A stretch of 58,711 bases of DNA, taken from Gillisia hiemivivida. Lineage in GTDB: Bacteria > Bacteroidota > Bacteroidia > Flavobacteriales > Flavobacteriaceae. Below, in pieces: positions 1 to 7,924 of the stretch. The stretch spans positions 1 through 58,711 of the forward strand of contig NZ_VORY01000021.1 in the NCBI RefSeq assembly GCF_007997295.1, given 5' to 3'. The notes beneath the pieces were generated by a model. The model was not told the origin of the DNA and did no database searches. It worked only from the letters and a program-made list of their open reading frames with translations. Each line of letters begins with the position of its first letter. Position 1 is the stretch's first letter. Made by a program: the position numbers and the translations under genes.

Positions 1-77
1 GTTCTTTCTTCATTTAAAAGGGTCTGGATAATGACTCTTTCTTTATAGGTTAGTCGCCTGTGTTTTTTTACTTCCAT
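1..77 (-). CDS. IS30-type transposase, N-terminal fragment cut by window edge
   Basis: The reverse strand from an ATG at 77 reads MEVKKHRRLTYKERV and continues open to the window edge, giving 25 residues. A basic start followed by L-T-Y-x-E-R and an isoleucine/leucine-rich helix is the usual opening of the helix-turn-helix of IS30-family transposases. The rest of the gene lies outside the window, so the catalytic DDE domain cannot be checked. The family call rests on a short N-terminus only. The position at the very edge fits an assembly break inside a multicopy element. Confidence 0.6.
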   Translation of the reverse strand, partial: MEVKKHRRLTYKERVIIQTLLNEER

Positions 78-115
78 TTTACAAATCTATTATTTTAGAT
101 TTGTTGCGTTAAGTT
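1..115 (-). mobile_element. Partial IS30-type element and its probable terminus
   Basis: The transposase fragment (1-77) is preceded by a short leader with an inverted pair, ACAAATCT at 81-88 and AGATTTGT at 97-104, then TTGCGTTAAG. This probably is, or lies next to, the terminal inverted repeat of the element. The exact outer boundary cannot be fixed because the other end and the target duplication are outside the window. The next recognisable feature is a terminator at 139-169 that belongs to the neighbouring lipoprotein gene. Confidence 0.45.
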
Positions 116-138
116 ATTGAATGGAACCTGGAAACAAA

Positions 139-169
139 AAAAAGCTTCAGTTTTTAACTGAAGCTTTTT
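139..169 (-). terminator. Intrinsic terminator after the DUF4369-like lipoprotein gene
   Basis: AAAAAGCTTCAG, a short T/A loop, and CTGAAGCTTTTT form a perfect 12-bp hairpin with A/T tracts on both sides. It sits 22 bases after the stop codon at 191 of the minus-strand gene and can work in both directions. Confidence 0.85.
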
Positions 170-190
170 AAATAATATTAAAATTGAATT

Positions 191-922
191 TTATTGGTCT
201 TCTACCTTTTCTGCTAATTTCTCATTTTTTCTGCGCTCTTTCAAAAAGGATTTTAAATCTTTTCCATATTTAGATTTTTTGACTTGGGGAGTAAGAGAAG
301 TGTAAATAGTATCTAAATATTTAATATTTGCATCAAACACTTCAGATAGTGCTAAATAAGGTGCGATCTCTAGATCTTTATTATTCATCGCGTAATTAAC
401 GGTATAAAGATATTTACGCGTTAAAAGTTTGTCGAACTGTTCATTTGTAGAAATGATCAATTCTTCATTTTCATCTCGCTGTGCTTCAAAATTCATCTGG
501 ATCAATTCCAGATTCTTATCATTAAACCGCTGCATCATCTTTCTGTAATCCATCAGTTTTTCCTGATTTACAGAACCTACTACTTTAGCATCGACTTGAA
601 AATTCTTTAGAGTCGTGTTAATTGTTACTTCGCCTTCTTCGGCAAAAAACTCGATACGATCATCATATTCTATATTATCTGCTTTTTCTAAGAATAAATA
701 CATAATTTGAGGGCTTTCCAAATAACCGCCTAATTCAAAATTCGCATCGCCATTTATCTGTATAGAATCTACATTTATCAATAAAGTGTCATCAATTTTC
801 TGAAGATAGATAGTTCCTTTCTTTAGCCCTTTAACTTGGCCTGTAACAAAAAGGTTGTTTTCTTTTTCAGAGCATGCAGTAATACCTATAAGAACTAGAA
901 GTAATAAGCTTAGTTTTTTCAT
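191..922 (-). CDS. DUF4369-like lipoprotein
   Basis: A 243-residue protein with a lipoprotein signal peptide (hydrophobic residues 4-13, lipobox ITAC with Cys17), so it is probably anchored in the envelope. Residues about 25-125 resemble the DUF4369 domain that often precedes a thioredoxin fold in Bacteroidota: G-x-V-K-G-L near the start, then Y-L-x-K, then a beta-rich pattern. The C-terminal half is helical and charged. I see no C-x-x-C motif, so the thioredoxin part is missing or was never there. It is transcribed alone towards the window edge and ends in its own terminator. The substrate and role are unknown. Confidence 0.65.
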   Translation of the reverse strand: MKKLSLLLLVLIGITACSEKENNLFVTGQVKGLKKGTIYLQKIDDTLLINVDSIQINGDANFELGGYLESPQIMYLFLEKADNIEYDDRIEFFAEEGEVTINTTLKNFQVDAKVVGSVNQEKLMDYRKMMQRFNDKNLELIQMNFEAQRDENEELIISTNEQFDKLLTRKYLYTVNYAMNNKDLEIAPYLALSEVFDANIKYLDTIYTSLTPQVKKSKYGKDLKSFLKERRKNEKLAEKVEDQ

Positions 923-975
923 GAAATTTGATTGGAATATTGGATCGCAAATATCTTATTATTTTTCAATTTATA

Positions 976-2241
976 CTAACTCGCGGCAGCCAATTGCATA
1001 AGAATTGTACACAAAATAGCACCGTAGGTTCCCACCACATAACCAAAAACGGCAAGTAGCACTCCTACAGTAGCTAAAGAAGGATGAAAGGCTGCAGCTA
1101 CCACCGGAGCACTTGCTGCGCCACCTACATTCGCCTGACTACCAACTGCGAGAAAGAAATATGGAGCTTTAATTAATTTAGCAACCAAAATTAAAAGTAC
1201 CGCATGAATACCCATCCATACTAAACCAATAGCAATTAGGCCCGGATTTTCAAAAACCATGGTTAAATCCATTTTCATCCCAATGGTTGCTACTAACATA
1301 TAGATGAACACACTTCCTATCTTGCTTGCTCCAGCACCTTCATAAGATTTGAATTTGGTGAATGAAAGTATTATTCCAATTGCCGTTGCAATAGATATCA
1401 TCCAGAAGAAAGAGGAGGAGAAGGACGATAATGCACTTTTACTATCGGTAAACACTTCAAAGTTAGCAGTTAGATATGTCGAAATTACATCTGCACCCCA
1501 ATGTGCAAGCCCAACAGCTCCAAACGCTAAGGCTAAGAGTATCATGAGATCTGCAAGAGATGGAACTCTTGTAATACTTTCAGAATAAGCTGCTACTTTG
1601 TTTTTTAAATTTACTATTGCCGAATCATCTGCACCTAGCCATTTATCAATTCGCTCGTTTCTTCCAATTCCAAACAAGATTAAGGCCATCCAAAGATTCG
1701 CTACCACAATATCTACAAGTACCATCCCACCATATAGATCTGGATTGTATTCGTATATCTCTAGCATAGCAGCTTGGTTAGCGCCACCGCCAATCCAGCT
1801 TCCAGCTAATGTAGATAAGCCTCTCCAAACAGCATCTGGTCCAATTCCCCCAACAGTTTCAGGAGAAAAGAATGAGATTAAAAGAATTGCTAAAGGGCCA
1901 CCTATTATTATTCCTATGGTACCAGTAAAAAACATTATTAATGCCTTTGGCCCTAAATTAAAGATGGCTTTCAAATCTATGCTCAAGGTCATTAAAACCA
2001 AAGAAGCTGGTAATAAATACCTACTGGCTATATAATATAGTTGTGAGGTTTCATCTGAAATGATATTCAAGGAATTGAAAATCGCTGGAATCAAATAGCA
2101 CATTAAAAGTGCGGGAACTATAGAATAGAATTTTTTCCAAAACCCATTTTCTTTAGAGGAAGTTAAAAATACAAAGCCTAAAGAGACCATTAAAATTCCT
2201 AGTACAATAGCATCGTTAGTGAAGAGGGGAGCGTTTTCCAT
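976..2241 (-). CDS. DUF819 family membrane protein
   Basis: 421 residues with about eleven to twelve hydrophobic segments. It matches the DUF819 (YjcL-like) family, seen in the segments around LLPASLVLMTLSIDLKAI and GSWIGGGANQAAM and in the C-terminal VGGAASAPVVAAAF. The family looks like a transporter fold with two similar halves, each with a glycine-rich break. Its substrate is not established. It starts at ATG 2241 and ends 53 bases before the next gene in the same direction, so the two could share a transcript, though the gap may hold a separate promoter. It is flanked upstream by a dispersed repeat copy. The family call is firm and the function is unknown. Confidence 0.85.
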   Translation of the reverse strand: MENAPLFTNDAIVLGILMVSLGFVFLTSSKENGFWKKFYSIVPALLMCYLIPAIFNSLNIISDETSQLYYIASRYLLPASLVLMTLSIDLKAIFNLGPKALIMFFTGTIGIIIGGPLAILLISFFSPETVGGIGPDAVWRGLSTLAGSWIGGGANQAAMLEIYEYNPDLYGGMVLVDIVVANLWMALILFGIGRNERIDKWLGADDSAIVNLKNKVAAYSESITRVPSLADLMILLALAFGAVGLAHWGADVISTYLTANFEVFTDSKSALSSFSSSFFWMISIATAIGIILSFTKFKSYEGAGASKIGSVFIYMLVATIGMKMDLTMVFENPGLIAIGLVWMGIHAVLLILVAKLIKAPYFFLAVGSQANVGGAASAPVVAAAFHPSLATVGVLLAVFGYVVGTYGAILCTILMQLAAAS

Positions 2242-2277
2242 GAATTATTTTGTTTGCCCGGCAAAATACAATTTTAA

Positions 2278-2373
2278 TCCCTCATTGAGGGTTTAATTTC
2301 CCGAGGCTTGTTTCGAATTTTTAAAAGGATTTTCGTCCCGAGTCATCTCTCTTGGGCTTGTCCCGAAGTTCTT
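2278..2373. repeat. Dispersed repeat family A, copy 1
   Basis: It opens with CCCTCATTGAGGGTTTAAT, continues with CCCGAGGCTTG and TTTTTAAAAG, and ends near GGGCTTGTCCCGAAGTTCTT. The same order of blocks occurs at 15328, 32540 and, inverted, at 19461. All copies are intergenic. The rest of the gap 2242-2509 contains no credible ORF. Confidence 0.75.
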
Positions 2374-2509
2374 TATTAATCTATTCTCCTATTAGGGATT
2401 GTTACCGCTAAGCTAGCGTCAAAATTTTAAAATTATTTTCCTCCGGAGCTACCGCAATGTAATTCGGTGGCTTGCAGTGAGATTACTTATATGGAAAAGA
2501 CAAAGAGTT

Positions 2510-3328
2510 TTACCAATTTTTCAGTGGGCCTAATTGCTGTAAGCTTAGAGCAACACCATCTTCAATACTTAAGGCTGTGATATGTTTTGCGACAAGCTTA
2601 GCTTCTTCTCTTGCATTTCCCACCGCAACTCCAAAACCTACATGGTTAAGCATTTCCACATCGTTGTAGTTATCACCGTAAGCAATCACATCTTCAAGAG
2701 CAAAATTAAAATGTTGATCTAGTAAAAATTTAATTGCTGTTAGTTTAGAAATACTTTTAGGGGAAATTTCGAGATAAGTAGATTTAGATCTATAAAGATG
2801 AAGTTCATTTGGATATTCTATACTAAGAAAATCTACAATTTGGTCTATTTCATGCACCTCACCCATAGCCATTATCTTATGGGCGCCTTTATTTTCTTTT
2901 CTCCATTTTGTAATAATATCTTCACTTATTTTTACATCTGGCGAGATCTTGGTATTATTCTCTTCCCTTTTTGCCCAATAATCCATCGAAGGGACATACC
3001 ATTCGTCATTATGATATAAACTCAAATGACACTTTAAATTAGAATTCCAATTGCTTAGATGCTCTATGATGGTAACAGGGATCTCAGTAGTGCTTACTAC
3101 CTGATCATTGACTATGATAAGACCGCCGTTATAACTAATAATCGGGAGCTCTTCTATTTCTAATTCTTTCTGAAGATGCCTCATGGCTGCTGGCATTCTA
3201 GCTGAAATAAGAATAAAAGGGATCTTATTTTTCAACTTTCTTATTTCTGAAATGGTAGAAGGAGATAACTGGCGTTCCTTATTAAGTAAGGTGCCATCTA
3301 TATCTGAAAAAACTATTTTGTACTTCAT
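2510..3328 (-). CDS. Cof-type HAD-superfamily phosphatase
   Basis: 272 residues of the HAD subfamily IIB (Cof/YidA type). The nucleophile motif is FSDIDGTLL with Asp9 and Asp11. Motif II follows as ILISAR, a lysine region with a large C2-type cap lies in the middle, and the metal-binding IAYGDNYNDVEML is near residue 218. Such enzymes dephosphorylate sugar phosphates, pyridoxal phosphate or FMN in the cytoplasm, and sequence alone does not decide which. Its ATG at 3328 directly abuts the stop codon of the small ribbon-helix-helix gene, so it is the last gene of a five-gene operon. Confidence 0.88.
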   Translation of the reverse strand: MKYKIVFSDIDGTLLNKERQLSPSTISEIRKLKNKIPFILISARMPAAMRHLQKELEIEELPIISYNGGLIIVNDQVVSTTEIPVTIIEHLSNWNSNLKCHLSLYHNDEWYVPSMDYWAKREENNTKISPDVKISEDIITKWRKENKGAHKIMAMGEVHEIDQIVDFLSIEYPNELHLYRSKSTYLEISPKSISKLTAIKFLLDQHFNFALEDVIAYGDNYNDVEMLNHVGFGVAVGNAREEAKLVAKHITALSIEDGVALSLQQLGPLKNW

Positions 3329-3496
3329 TTAATTTTCCTCTTTCTTTTTGGGATGCCTTTTGGCTTCCTTCAATGCTTTAGAAAGCATATACTCTATCTG
3401 TCCATTGGTACTTCGGAAATCATCTGAAGCCCATTTCTCGATAGCTTTTAGCATATCTTCATTTAGCCTTAAGGCAAATGCTTTCTTTTTGCTCAT
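3329..3496 (-). CDS. Small Arc-like ribbon-helix-helix protein
   Basis: A 55-residue ORF, ATG at 3496 and TAA at 3329-3331. It begins MSKKKAFALRLNEDML, then a helix (LKAIEKWASDDFRS), N-G-Q-I-E, and a second helix ending in a lysine-rich tail. The basic beta-strand KAFALRLNEDML, two amphipathic helices and the turn with N-G-Q match Arc/MetJ-type ribbon-helix-helix DNA-binding proteins, which work as dimers. It lies 6 bases after the hydrolase stop and directly abuts the HAD start. As an operon-embedded RHH protein it may regulate its own operon; a palindrome overlaps the operon promoter at 5815-5837. That regulatory role is an inference. Confidence 0.8.
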   Translation of the reverse strand: MSKKKAFALRLNEDMLKAIEKWASDDFRSTNGQIEYMLSKALKEAKRHPKKKEEN

Positions 3497-3502
3497 TTTA
3501 CT

Positions 3503-4435
3503 TTATTCTTCCTTCTTTATAAAATTCACTAAAACCGAAATAAGCTCTGGATGTAATGGTCTGTTTGGCTCATTATAGGCTTTGGTGTTCTCTAAATTAT
3601 CTCCTTCAATCTTTCTAAAAACGTGATTCATTTTATCTAGTATCACTAATTCTGCTTTTGGATTAGCTTCTTTTAATAGCTCCGCTTCAGTAGTATCTAC
3701 CTGAATATCGAAACTGCCATTAATAATAAGGATAGGTATTTCTAATTTGGCAATTTCTTCAGTAGGATTATATTTCATCCAGGATCTCATAAAAGGCTGT
3801 ACGCTGGGTCTAAATATAGACTGAAGTAAAGGATTGTAATTTGAGGTCTTACCTTTTTCTTCTATTTCTTGAAAAGCATTTTTTGCGTTTTCAGCTAAGT
3901 CTTCAGATTGTTTTGCTAACTGATCTATAATTATTTTATCTATACTTCTGGCTGGTCCTGCAAAAGAGATAAATGCATCAGCTTTATTTTGTGCAGCAAG
4001 CATTCCTATGAGTGATCCTTCACTGTGTCCTGCAATAATTATCTTTCTGTAGGTTTGCTCTGTTTTAAAATGATCTAAAATATCACTTACATCTTTTACG
4101 AAATCTTCAAAACTAAGTTCTTCTTCGCTAATCTTAAATTTATTCATTTTGAATATTCGCTTGTCAAATCTATAAGAAGCAATACCATTTTTAGCAAGTT
4201 CTTTTGCGATGAGTTTCGAGCCGTCATTTTTCATCATAAATCCATTCCCATTCCTATCTGTAGGGCCAGATCCTTGAATCAAGATCACTAGATAAGGATT
4301 TTCTGCCGCTACAGGTATTGTTAAAGTGCCATCTATAAACTTATTGATGGACAATTCGCTTTCAACTATAGAATCGTTCTGTGAAAACCCTAAATTGAAA
4401 ACCAATATTGCTAAAATGATTAAGTGATTTTTCAT
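3503..4435 (-). CDS. Secreted alpha/beta hydrolase
   Basis: 310 residues with a signal peptide (hydrophobic residues 5-17, ending near FSQN), so it is probably periplasmic. The fold is an alpha/beta hydrolase. It has an oxyanion-type ILIQGSGPTDRNG near residue 52, the nucleophile elbow AGHSEGS near residue 138, an Asp in INGSFDIQVD, and a His in KMNHVF near the C-terminus. This matches the YqiA/S9-like hydrolases of unknown substrate common in Bacteroidota. It is gene three of the operon. It lies 16 bases after the small membrane protein and 6 bases before the RHH gene. Confidence 0.85.
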   Translation of the reverse strand: MKNHLIILAILVFNLGFSQNDSIVESELSINKFIDGTLTIPVAAENPYLVILIQGSGPTDRNGNGFMMKNDGSKLIAKELAKNGIASYRFDKRIFKMNKFKISEEELSFEDFVKDVSDILDHFKTEQTYRKIIIAGHSEGSLIGMLAAQNKADAFISFAGPARSIDKIIIDQLAKQSEDLAENAKNAFQEIEEKGKTSNYNPLLQSIFRPSVQPFMRSWMKYNPTEEIAKLEIPILIINGSFDIQVDTTEAELLKEANPKAELVILDKMNHVFRKIEGDNLENTKAYNEPNRPLHPELISVLVNFIKKEE

Positions 4436-4451
4436 GATTTCTAGTGAGAAT

Positions 4452-4934
4452 TTATTTGCTAATTTTTTCAGTATATCTTTTTAAAACTCGTTCTGCATCT
4501 TCTGGCCTTTGAGTTCCTATTAAAAATTGCTTGCTCTCCTTGGTTACAATTTGAATGCCATAATTACCTGAAACGTTATAAGCCTTGGCTTCAGTAAATC
4601 CTCTAATTCCCCATCCGCCATATTCTGTTAATGCTGAATATTTTCTAACATAAATTTTATCTATTTCAGACCAATTATAGTGTCTTTTGAAAAAAGGAAA
4701 AGGTCGAAAACTTGTATTTATTCCATTTATATCTATTTTGGTATGTAATTCCATTTTATAAAGCAATATGAGCAATGAAAAATTTAAAAAAAGTATCGCG
4801 AATAAAATTGTTGTTTCTTGTAAATTCGAGCTGTTCGAATAATAAATTTGAATAGAAATTCCCAAAATGACTATTAGAAATATGACATGTACCCACCACT
4901 GCCTGAATTGTTGCTTTTCTTCAAAAACCCTCAT
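4452..4934 (-). CDS. Small two-helix membrane protein with PH-like cytoplasmic part
   Basis: 160 residues. Two transmembrane segments lie at about 15-32 and 41-59 and follow a cytoplasmic W-W-containing start. The remaining hundred residues are soluble and beta-rich, with W-S-E-I-D-K-I-Y and Y-G-I-Q-I-V-T-K followed by a C-terminal helix (RPEDAERVLKRY). This layout resembles bacterial PH-domain membrane proteins. It starts one base after the SPFH gene stops, so the two are probably co-translated and may act together at the membrane. I do not recognise a named family, and the PH-like reading is from pattern only. Confidence 0.6.
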   Translation of the reverse strand: MRVFEEKQQFRQWWVHVIFLIVILGISIQIYYSNSSNLQETTILFAILFLNFSLLILLYKMELHTKIDINGINTSFRPFPFFKRHYNWSEIDKIYVRKYSALTEYGGWGIRGFTEAKAYNVSGNYGIQIVTKESKQFLIGTQRPEDAERVLKRYTEKISK

Positions 4935-4935
4935 T

Positions 4936-5799
4936 TTAATGATTTAAAGTTCCGGCATTCACAATAGGGGAAGCATCTCTATCGCCACAAAGGATCACCA
5001 TAAGGTTGCTTACCATAGCTGCTCTGCGTTCGTCGTCCAGATTCACTATATTTTTCTTACCCAACTCATTTAATGCCATCTCAACCATGCTAACAGCACC
5101 TTCCACAATCTTATGTCTCGCAGCAACAATAGCTGTGGCTTGTTGACGCTTAAGCATTGCACTTGCAATTTCATTAGCATAGGCTAAATAACCAATTCTA
5201 GCTTCTAATACTTCAATTCCTGCAATATCCAGTCTTTCTTGCAATTCTTTCTCTAAAGCTATACTCACTTCGTTAACACTAGAGCGTAGAGTGATATCTT
5301 CTTCCAATCCTTCATCGGCAAAATTATCATAAGGATACATACTTGCTAATTTTCTAACAGCAGCATCTGTTTGTACAACCACGAAATTCTCAAAATTATC
5401 TACATCAAAAGAAGCTTTGAAAGTATCTTTCACCCTCCAAACCAAAATGGTACTTATCATTATGGGATTACCCATTTTGTCATTTACTTTTAATCTTTCG
5501 CTATCAAAGTTTCTCGCTCTCAGTGAGATTTTTGTTTTAGTGAAGAAAGGATTCACCCAGAAAAGTCCATTGCTCTTTACTGTCCCTTTATATTTCCCGA
5601 AGAGTAATAATACTCTAGACTCATTAGGATTAACCAAAATCAATCCTGGAATAAGACCAAGAGTTATTAAAATTAAAAAGAGGAATAATGGCATTTTCAT
5701 TGCTATAAGCCCTCCAACCCCTATAATTAAAAAGAGTACGATAACAGAGAGCATTACATAACCATTAGAAGGAGTGGTAGTTTTTTCGTTGGAATTCAT
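4936..5799 (-). CDS. SPFH/band 7 domain membrane protein
   Basis: 287 residues. Two N-terminal hydrophobic segments (about 13-31 and 34-56) are followed by the SPFH core: PNESRVLLLFGKYKGT, then NGLFWVNPF, then a strand-rich region with VWRVKDTFKASFDV, and a helical tail (ERLDIAGIEVLEARIGYL ... MLKRQQATAIVAAR). SPFH proteins form oligomeric membrane rafts and often work with a protease or partner encoded next door. Here the partners are a small membrane protein and a hydrolase rather than NfeD. It is the first gene of a five-gene operon. Near-consensus promoter bases and a palindrome lie just upstream. Confidence 0.9.
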   Translation of the reverse strand: MNSNEKTTTPSNGYVMLSVIVLFLIIGVGGLIAMKMPLFLFLILITLGLIPGLILVNPNESRVLLLFGKYKGTVKSNGLFWVNPFFTKTKISLRARNFDSERLKVNDKMGNPIMISTILVWRVKDTFKASFDVDNFENFVVVQTDAAVRKLASMYPYDNFADEGLEEDITLRSSVNEVSIALEKELQERLDIAGIEVLEARIGYLAYANEIASAMLKRQQATAIVAARHKIVEGAVSMVEMALNELGKKNIVNLDDERRAAMVSNLMVILCGDRDASPIVNAGTLNH

Positions 5800-5814
5800 A
5801 AGAGTATAATTAGT

Positions 5815-5837
5815 TATGATATTAAATTGATATCATA
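5815..5837. promoter_or_regulatory. Palindrome overlapping the SPFH-operon promoter
   Basis: TATGATAT at 5815-5822 and ATATCATA at 5830-5837 are perfect 8-bp inverted arms with a 7-base spacer, ending 16 bases upstream of the SPFH start. On the minus strand TATATTTA (5843-5836) resembles the TAnnTTTG -7 element and touches the palindrome, so a bound dimer could block transcription. Operator function is inferred. Confidence 0.5.
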
Positions 5838-5901
5838 AATATATCTATTTAAATTTAATATTCAAAATTTATTATTATTAATTGTATTCCTTTAAGATGT
5901 A

Positions 5902-5909
5902 TATATTTG
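5902..5909 (+). promoter_or_regulatory. Bacteroidota -7 element of the S1/P1 nuclease gene
   Basis: TATATTTG matches TAnnTTTG exactly and lies 13 bases before the ATG at 5923. A TTG at 5882-5884 sits at about the right distance for the upstream element. Confidence 0.6.
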
Positions 5910-5922
5910 TAAAAAATGATTT

Positions 5923-6705
5923 ATGAAAAGTATAATACTAGCAGTTTGTTTTTTATTTAGCAGTTTGGTTGGATTTTCTACTGAAAATGATTGGGGCCAG
6001 ACGGGCCATAGAACAACCGGAGAAATTGCACAAGTAAATTTAAGCAAGAAAGCTAAAAAAGAAATAGCAAAATTATTGAATGGTAAAAGCCTAGCTTTTG
6101 TTTCTACTTATGGAGATGAGATAAAAAGTGATTCTAAGTATAGAAAATACAGTCCGTGGCATTACGTGAATTTACCTGGTGGGGCAACTGAATATAAGGC
6201 AGAAGACGCGAATCCAGATGGAGATCTTTTAATGGCTATTAGAAAATCTGTGGAGGTTTTAAAAGATAAGAATTCACCAAAAGAGGAGAAAGAATTTTAT
6301 TTAAAAATGTTGGTTCATTTTATGGGAGATCTTCATCAGCCACTTCATACGGGTAGAGGAGAAGATAAAGGCGGAAACGATATCCAGGTAAGATGGTTTG
6401 GAGATGGATCTAATCTCCACCGGGTATGGGACAGTGAAATGATAGATTCTTATGACATGAGCTATACTGAAATGGCAAGTAATACTCTTAACATTTCAGA
6501 AATACAACGCAAAGCGATTGTTGCGGGAAGTTTTGAAGATTGGATGTATGAATCTAAGAAATTGAGCGAACGAGTTTATGCTTCTGCCGAAGTTGGTGAA
6601 AAATTAAGCTATAGATATATGTACGATTGGTTTCCTGTAGTGAGGGAACAGCTTCAAAAAGGCGGAATCAGGCTAGCTCAGGTTTTAAACGAGATTTATA
6701 AGTAA
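5923..6705 (+). CDS. S1/P1-family nuclease
   Basis: 260 residues with a cleavable signal peptide (hydrophobic residues 3-18). The mature part opens with DWGQTGHRTTGEIA. The family uses the N-terminal Trp and conserved His/Asp residues for three zinc ions, and these are visible here: W24, H29, the histidines in HFMGDLHQPLHTGR, D-I-Q-V-R-W-F-G and N-L-H-R-V-W-D. The enzyme is an extracytoplasmic zinc nuclease that cuts single-stranded DNA and RNA and may release phosphate. It is monocistronic, with its own promoter and a terminator shared with the convergent AlkB-like gene. Its length is normal for bacterial members. Confidence 0.93.
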   Translation: MKSIILAVCFLFSSLVGFSTENDWGQTGHRTTGEIAQVNLSKKAKKEIAKLLNGKSLAFVSTYGDEIKSDSKYRKYSPWHYVNLPGGATEYKAEDANPDGDLLMAIRKSVEVLKDKNSPKEEKEFYLKMLVHFMGDLHQPLHTGRGEDKGGNDIQVRWFGDGSNLHRVWDSEMIDSYDMSYTEMASNTLNISEIQRKAIVAGSFEDWMYESKKLSERVYASAEVGEKLSYRYMYDWFPVVREQLQKGGIRLAQVLNEIYK

Positions 6706-6741
6706 TTAAGGTTTAGATACTTTAATCCTTAACAAGGAACG

Positions 6742-6775
6742 AAATCGGTTGCTTTTAAAGCAGCCGATTTTATTT
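6742..6775. terminator. Bidirectional terminator between S1/P1 nuclease and AlkB-like gene
   Basis: AAATCGGTTGCT and AGCAGCCGATTT pair as a 12-bp stem with one G-U pair and a short T/A loop, followed by TTATTTTCTATT. It serves two convergent genes. Confidence 0.8.
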
Positions 6776-6794
6776 TCTATTAATTTGGATTAAT

Positions 6795-7391
6795 CTATAT
6801 AATTGTCCTGAAGGTTAGATTGATCCTCGGAGAAATTTCTTTTTTGGTCTTTGGTAATTGATGTTTCCAAAATTCCTGAGTGCTGCCTTTCATAATAAGT
6901 AAACTTCCATGCTCTAATGCCAATGCATATTTTAACGCTGAATCAGTCTTGTGCTTAAGTTGAAAATTTCTGACAGCCCCCAGACTTAAAGAGGCTATTA
7001 TTGGGTTCTTTCCTAATTCTTTTTCGTCATCTGCATGCCAGCCCATACTATCATTCCCATCTCTATAAAGATTTGCTAGGCAATGGGTAAAATTAGATCC
7101 GGTTAATTCTAAAATTTTGGAGTTAATAAAACTGAGTTCTTCAGTGAAGGGTATAGGTTGAAGCTTTAGGGCAGAGTAGGTGTATGGCTCAGAATTTATA
7201 GCATATAATGCTGTTAATCGAGGTTGTGGAATTGTTTTTCCGAAGAGCTTGATATAATATTGTTCCCATTCAAGTGTATTTAAAAATGTCTTATAATAGG
7301 AATTAGCTAATTCATTATTCAAAAAATTAGGATAATATTCCAGATTGGCATCTGGTATCGTGATTTTTCCGCTCTTAAATTCAAAATTCAT
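6795..7391 (-). CDS. AlkB-like 2-oxoglutarate/Fe(II) dioxygenase
   Basis: 198 residues, the usual size of the short AlkB group. The iron ligands are visible as H119-x-D121 (MGWHADDEKELG) and H177 (FWKHQLPK). The 2-oxoglutarate-binding arginine is in SPRINLTFR (R189 and R195). The nucleotide-recognition lid includes N-L-Y-R-D-G-N-D. These enzymes remove alkyl groups from damaged bases by oxidation. It lies two bases after a DoxX-family gene on the same strand, so the two are co-transcribed. Whether it repairs DNA or modifies RNA or protein cannot be read from the sequence. Confidence 0.92.
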   Translation of the reverse strand: MNFEFKSGKITIPDANLEYYPNFLNNELANSYYKTFLNTLEWEQYYIKLFGKTIPQPRLTALYAINSEPYTYSALKLQPIPFTEELSFINSKILELTGSNFTHCLANLYRDGNDSMGWHADDEKELGKNPIIASLSLGAVRNFQLKHKTDSALKYALALEHGSLLIMKGSTQEFWKHQLPKTKKEISPRINLTFRTII

Positions 7392-7392
7392 T

Positions 7393-7746
7393 TTAAATAT
7401 AAAAATAAGCCCACCATATTAGAACAAATTGAAGTGGAAGCCTTATAATTAATGCCCAAACAGGAAATCCTGCTGCTGCTTTTTTGGAACTAAGCATATA
7501 AAAATGCACCAGTAAGAAAACTAATAACATTGCGATTATTCCGTAAATGGCTAAGGCTTTAGTTTCTTCAAACAATAGCCCTATCCCAAGTAAAACTTCC
7601 GAAACCCCGCTTAATACTATCAATAATTTGGGTGCAGGTAAATATCGCGGCATAATTCTTAGATATGCTTTTGGTTTAATAAAGTGGAAAATTCCAGCAA
7701 TAATATACATTGCAGCCATTAGTAAAAAATGCCAAGGATAACTCAT
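7393..7746 (-). CDS. DoxX-like small membrane protein
   Basis: 117 residues with four hydrophobic helices at about 5-20, 42-60, 66-87 and 95-115. The pattern of a Y-I-x-A-G-I-x-H-F first helix followed by G-V-x-E-x-x-L-G-I-G-L matches the DoxX/MauE-like family. Members are linked to redox or quinone-related processes, with no single agreed reaction. It starts the two-gene operon that ends with the AlkB-like oxygenase. The upstream gap of 178 bases separates it from the divergent hybrid kinase. Confidence 0.8.
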   Translation of the reverse strand: MSYPWHFLLMAAMYIIAGIFHFIKPKAYLRIMPRYLPAPKLLIVLSGVSEVLLGIGLLFEETKALAIYGIIAMLLVFLLVHFYMLSSKKAAAGFPVWALIIRLPLQFVLIWWAYFYI

Positions 7747-7924
7747 AGATCTAGATTAAATATTTGAAATGAAACTTGTTGAATTTAATTAAAATGATTC
7801 GCAAAACCCCATATTTTAATGAAATAGATCGATTAATTCTTAAAATAAAGATTTTATTTTGCCTAATTGATTAGAATAGAGTAACTTCCCCACCCAAATT
7901 CACTTTACTTAACAGCAGAACTTC

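Noticed and set aside
1349-2035. Two plus-strand open frames inside the DUF819 gene
   Set aside because: They are antisense shadows of a well-supported membrane protein gene.
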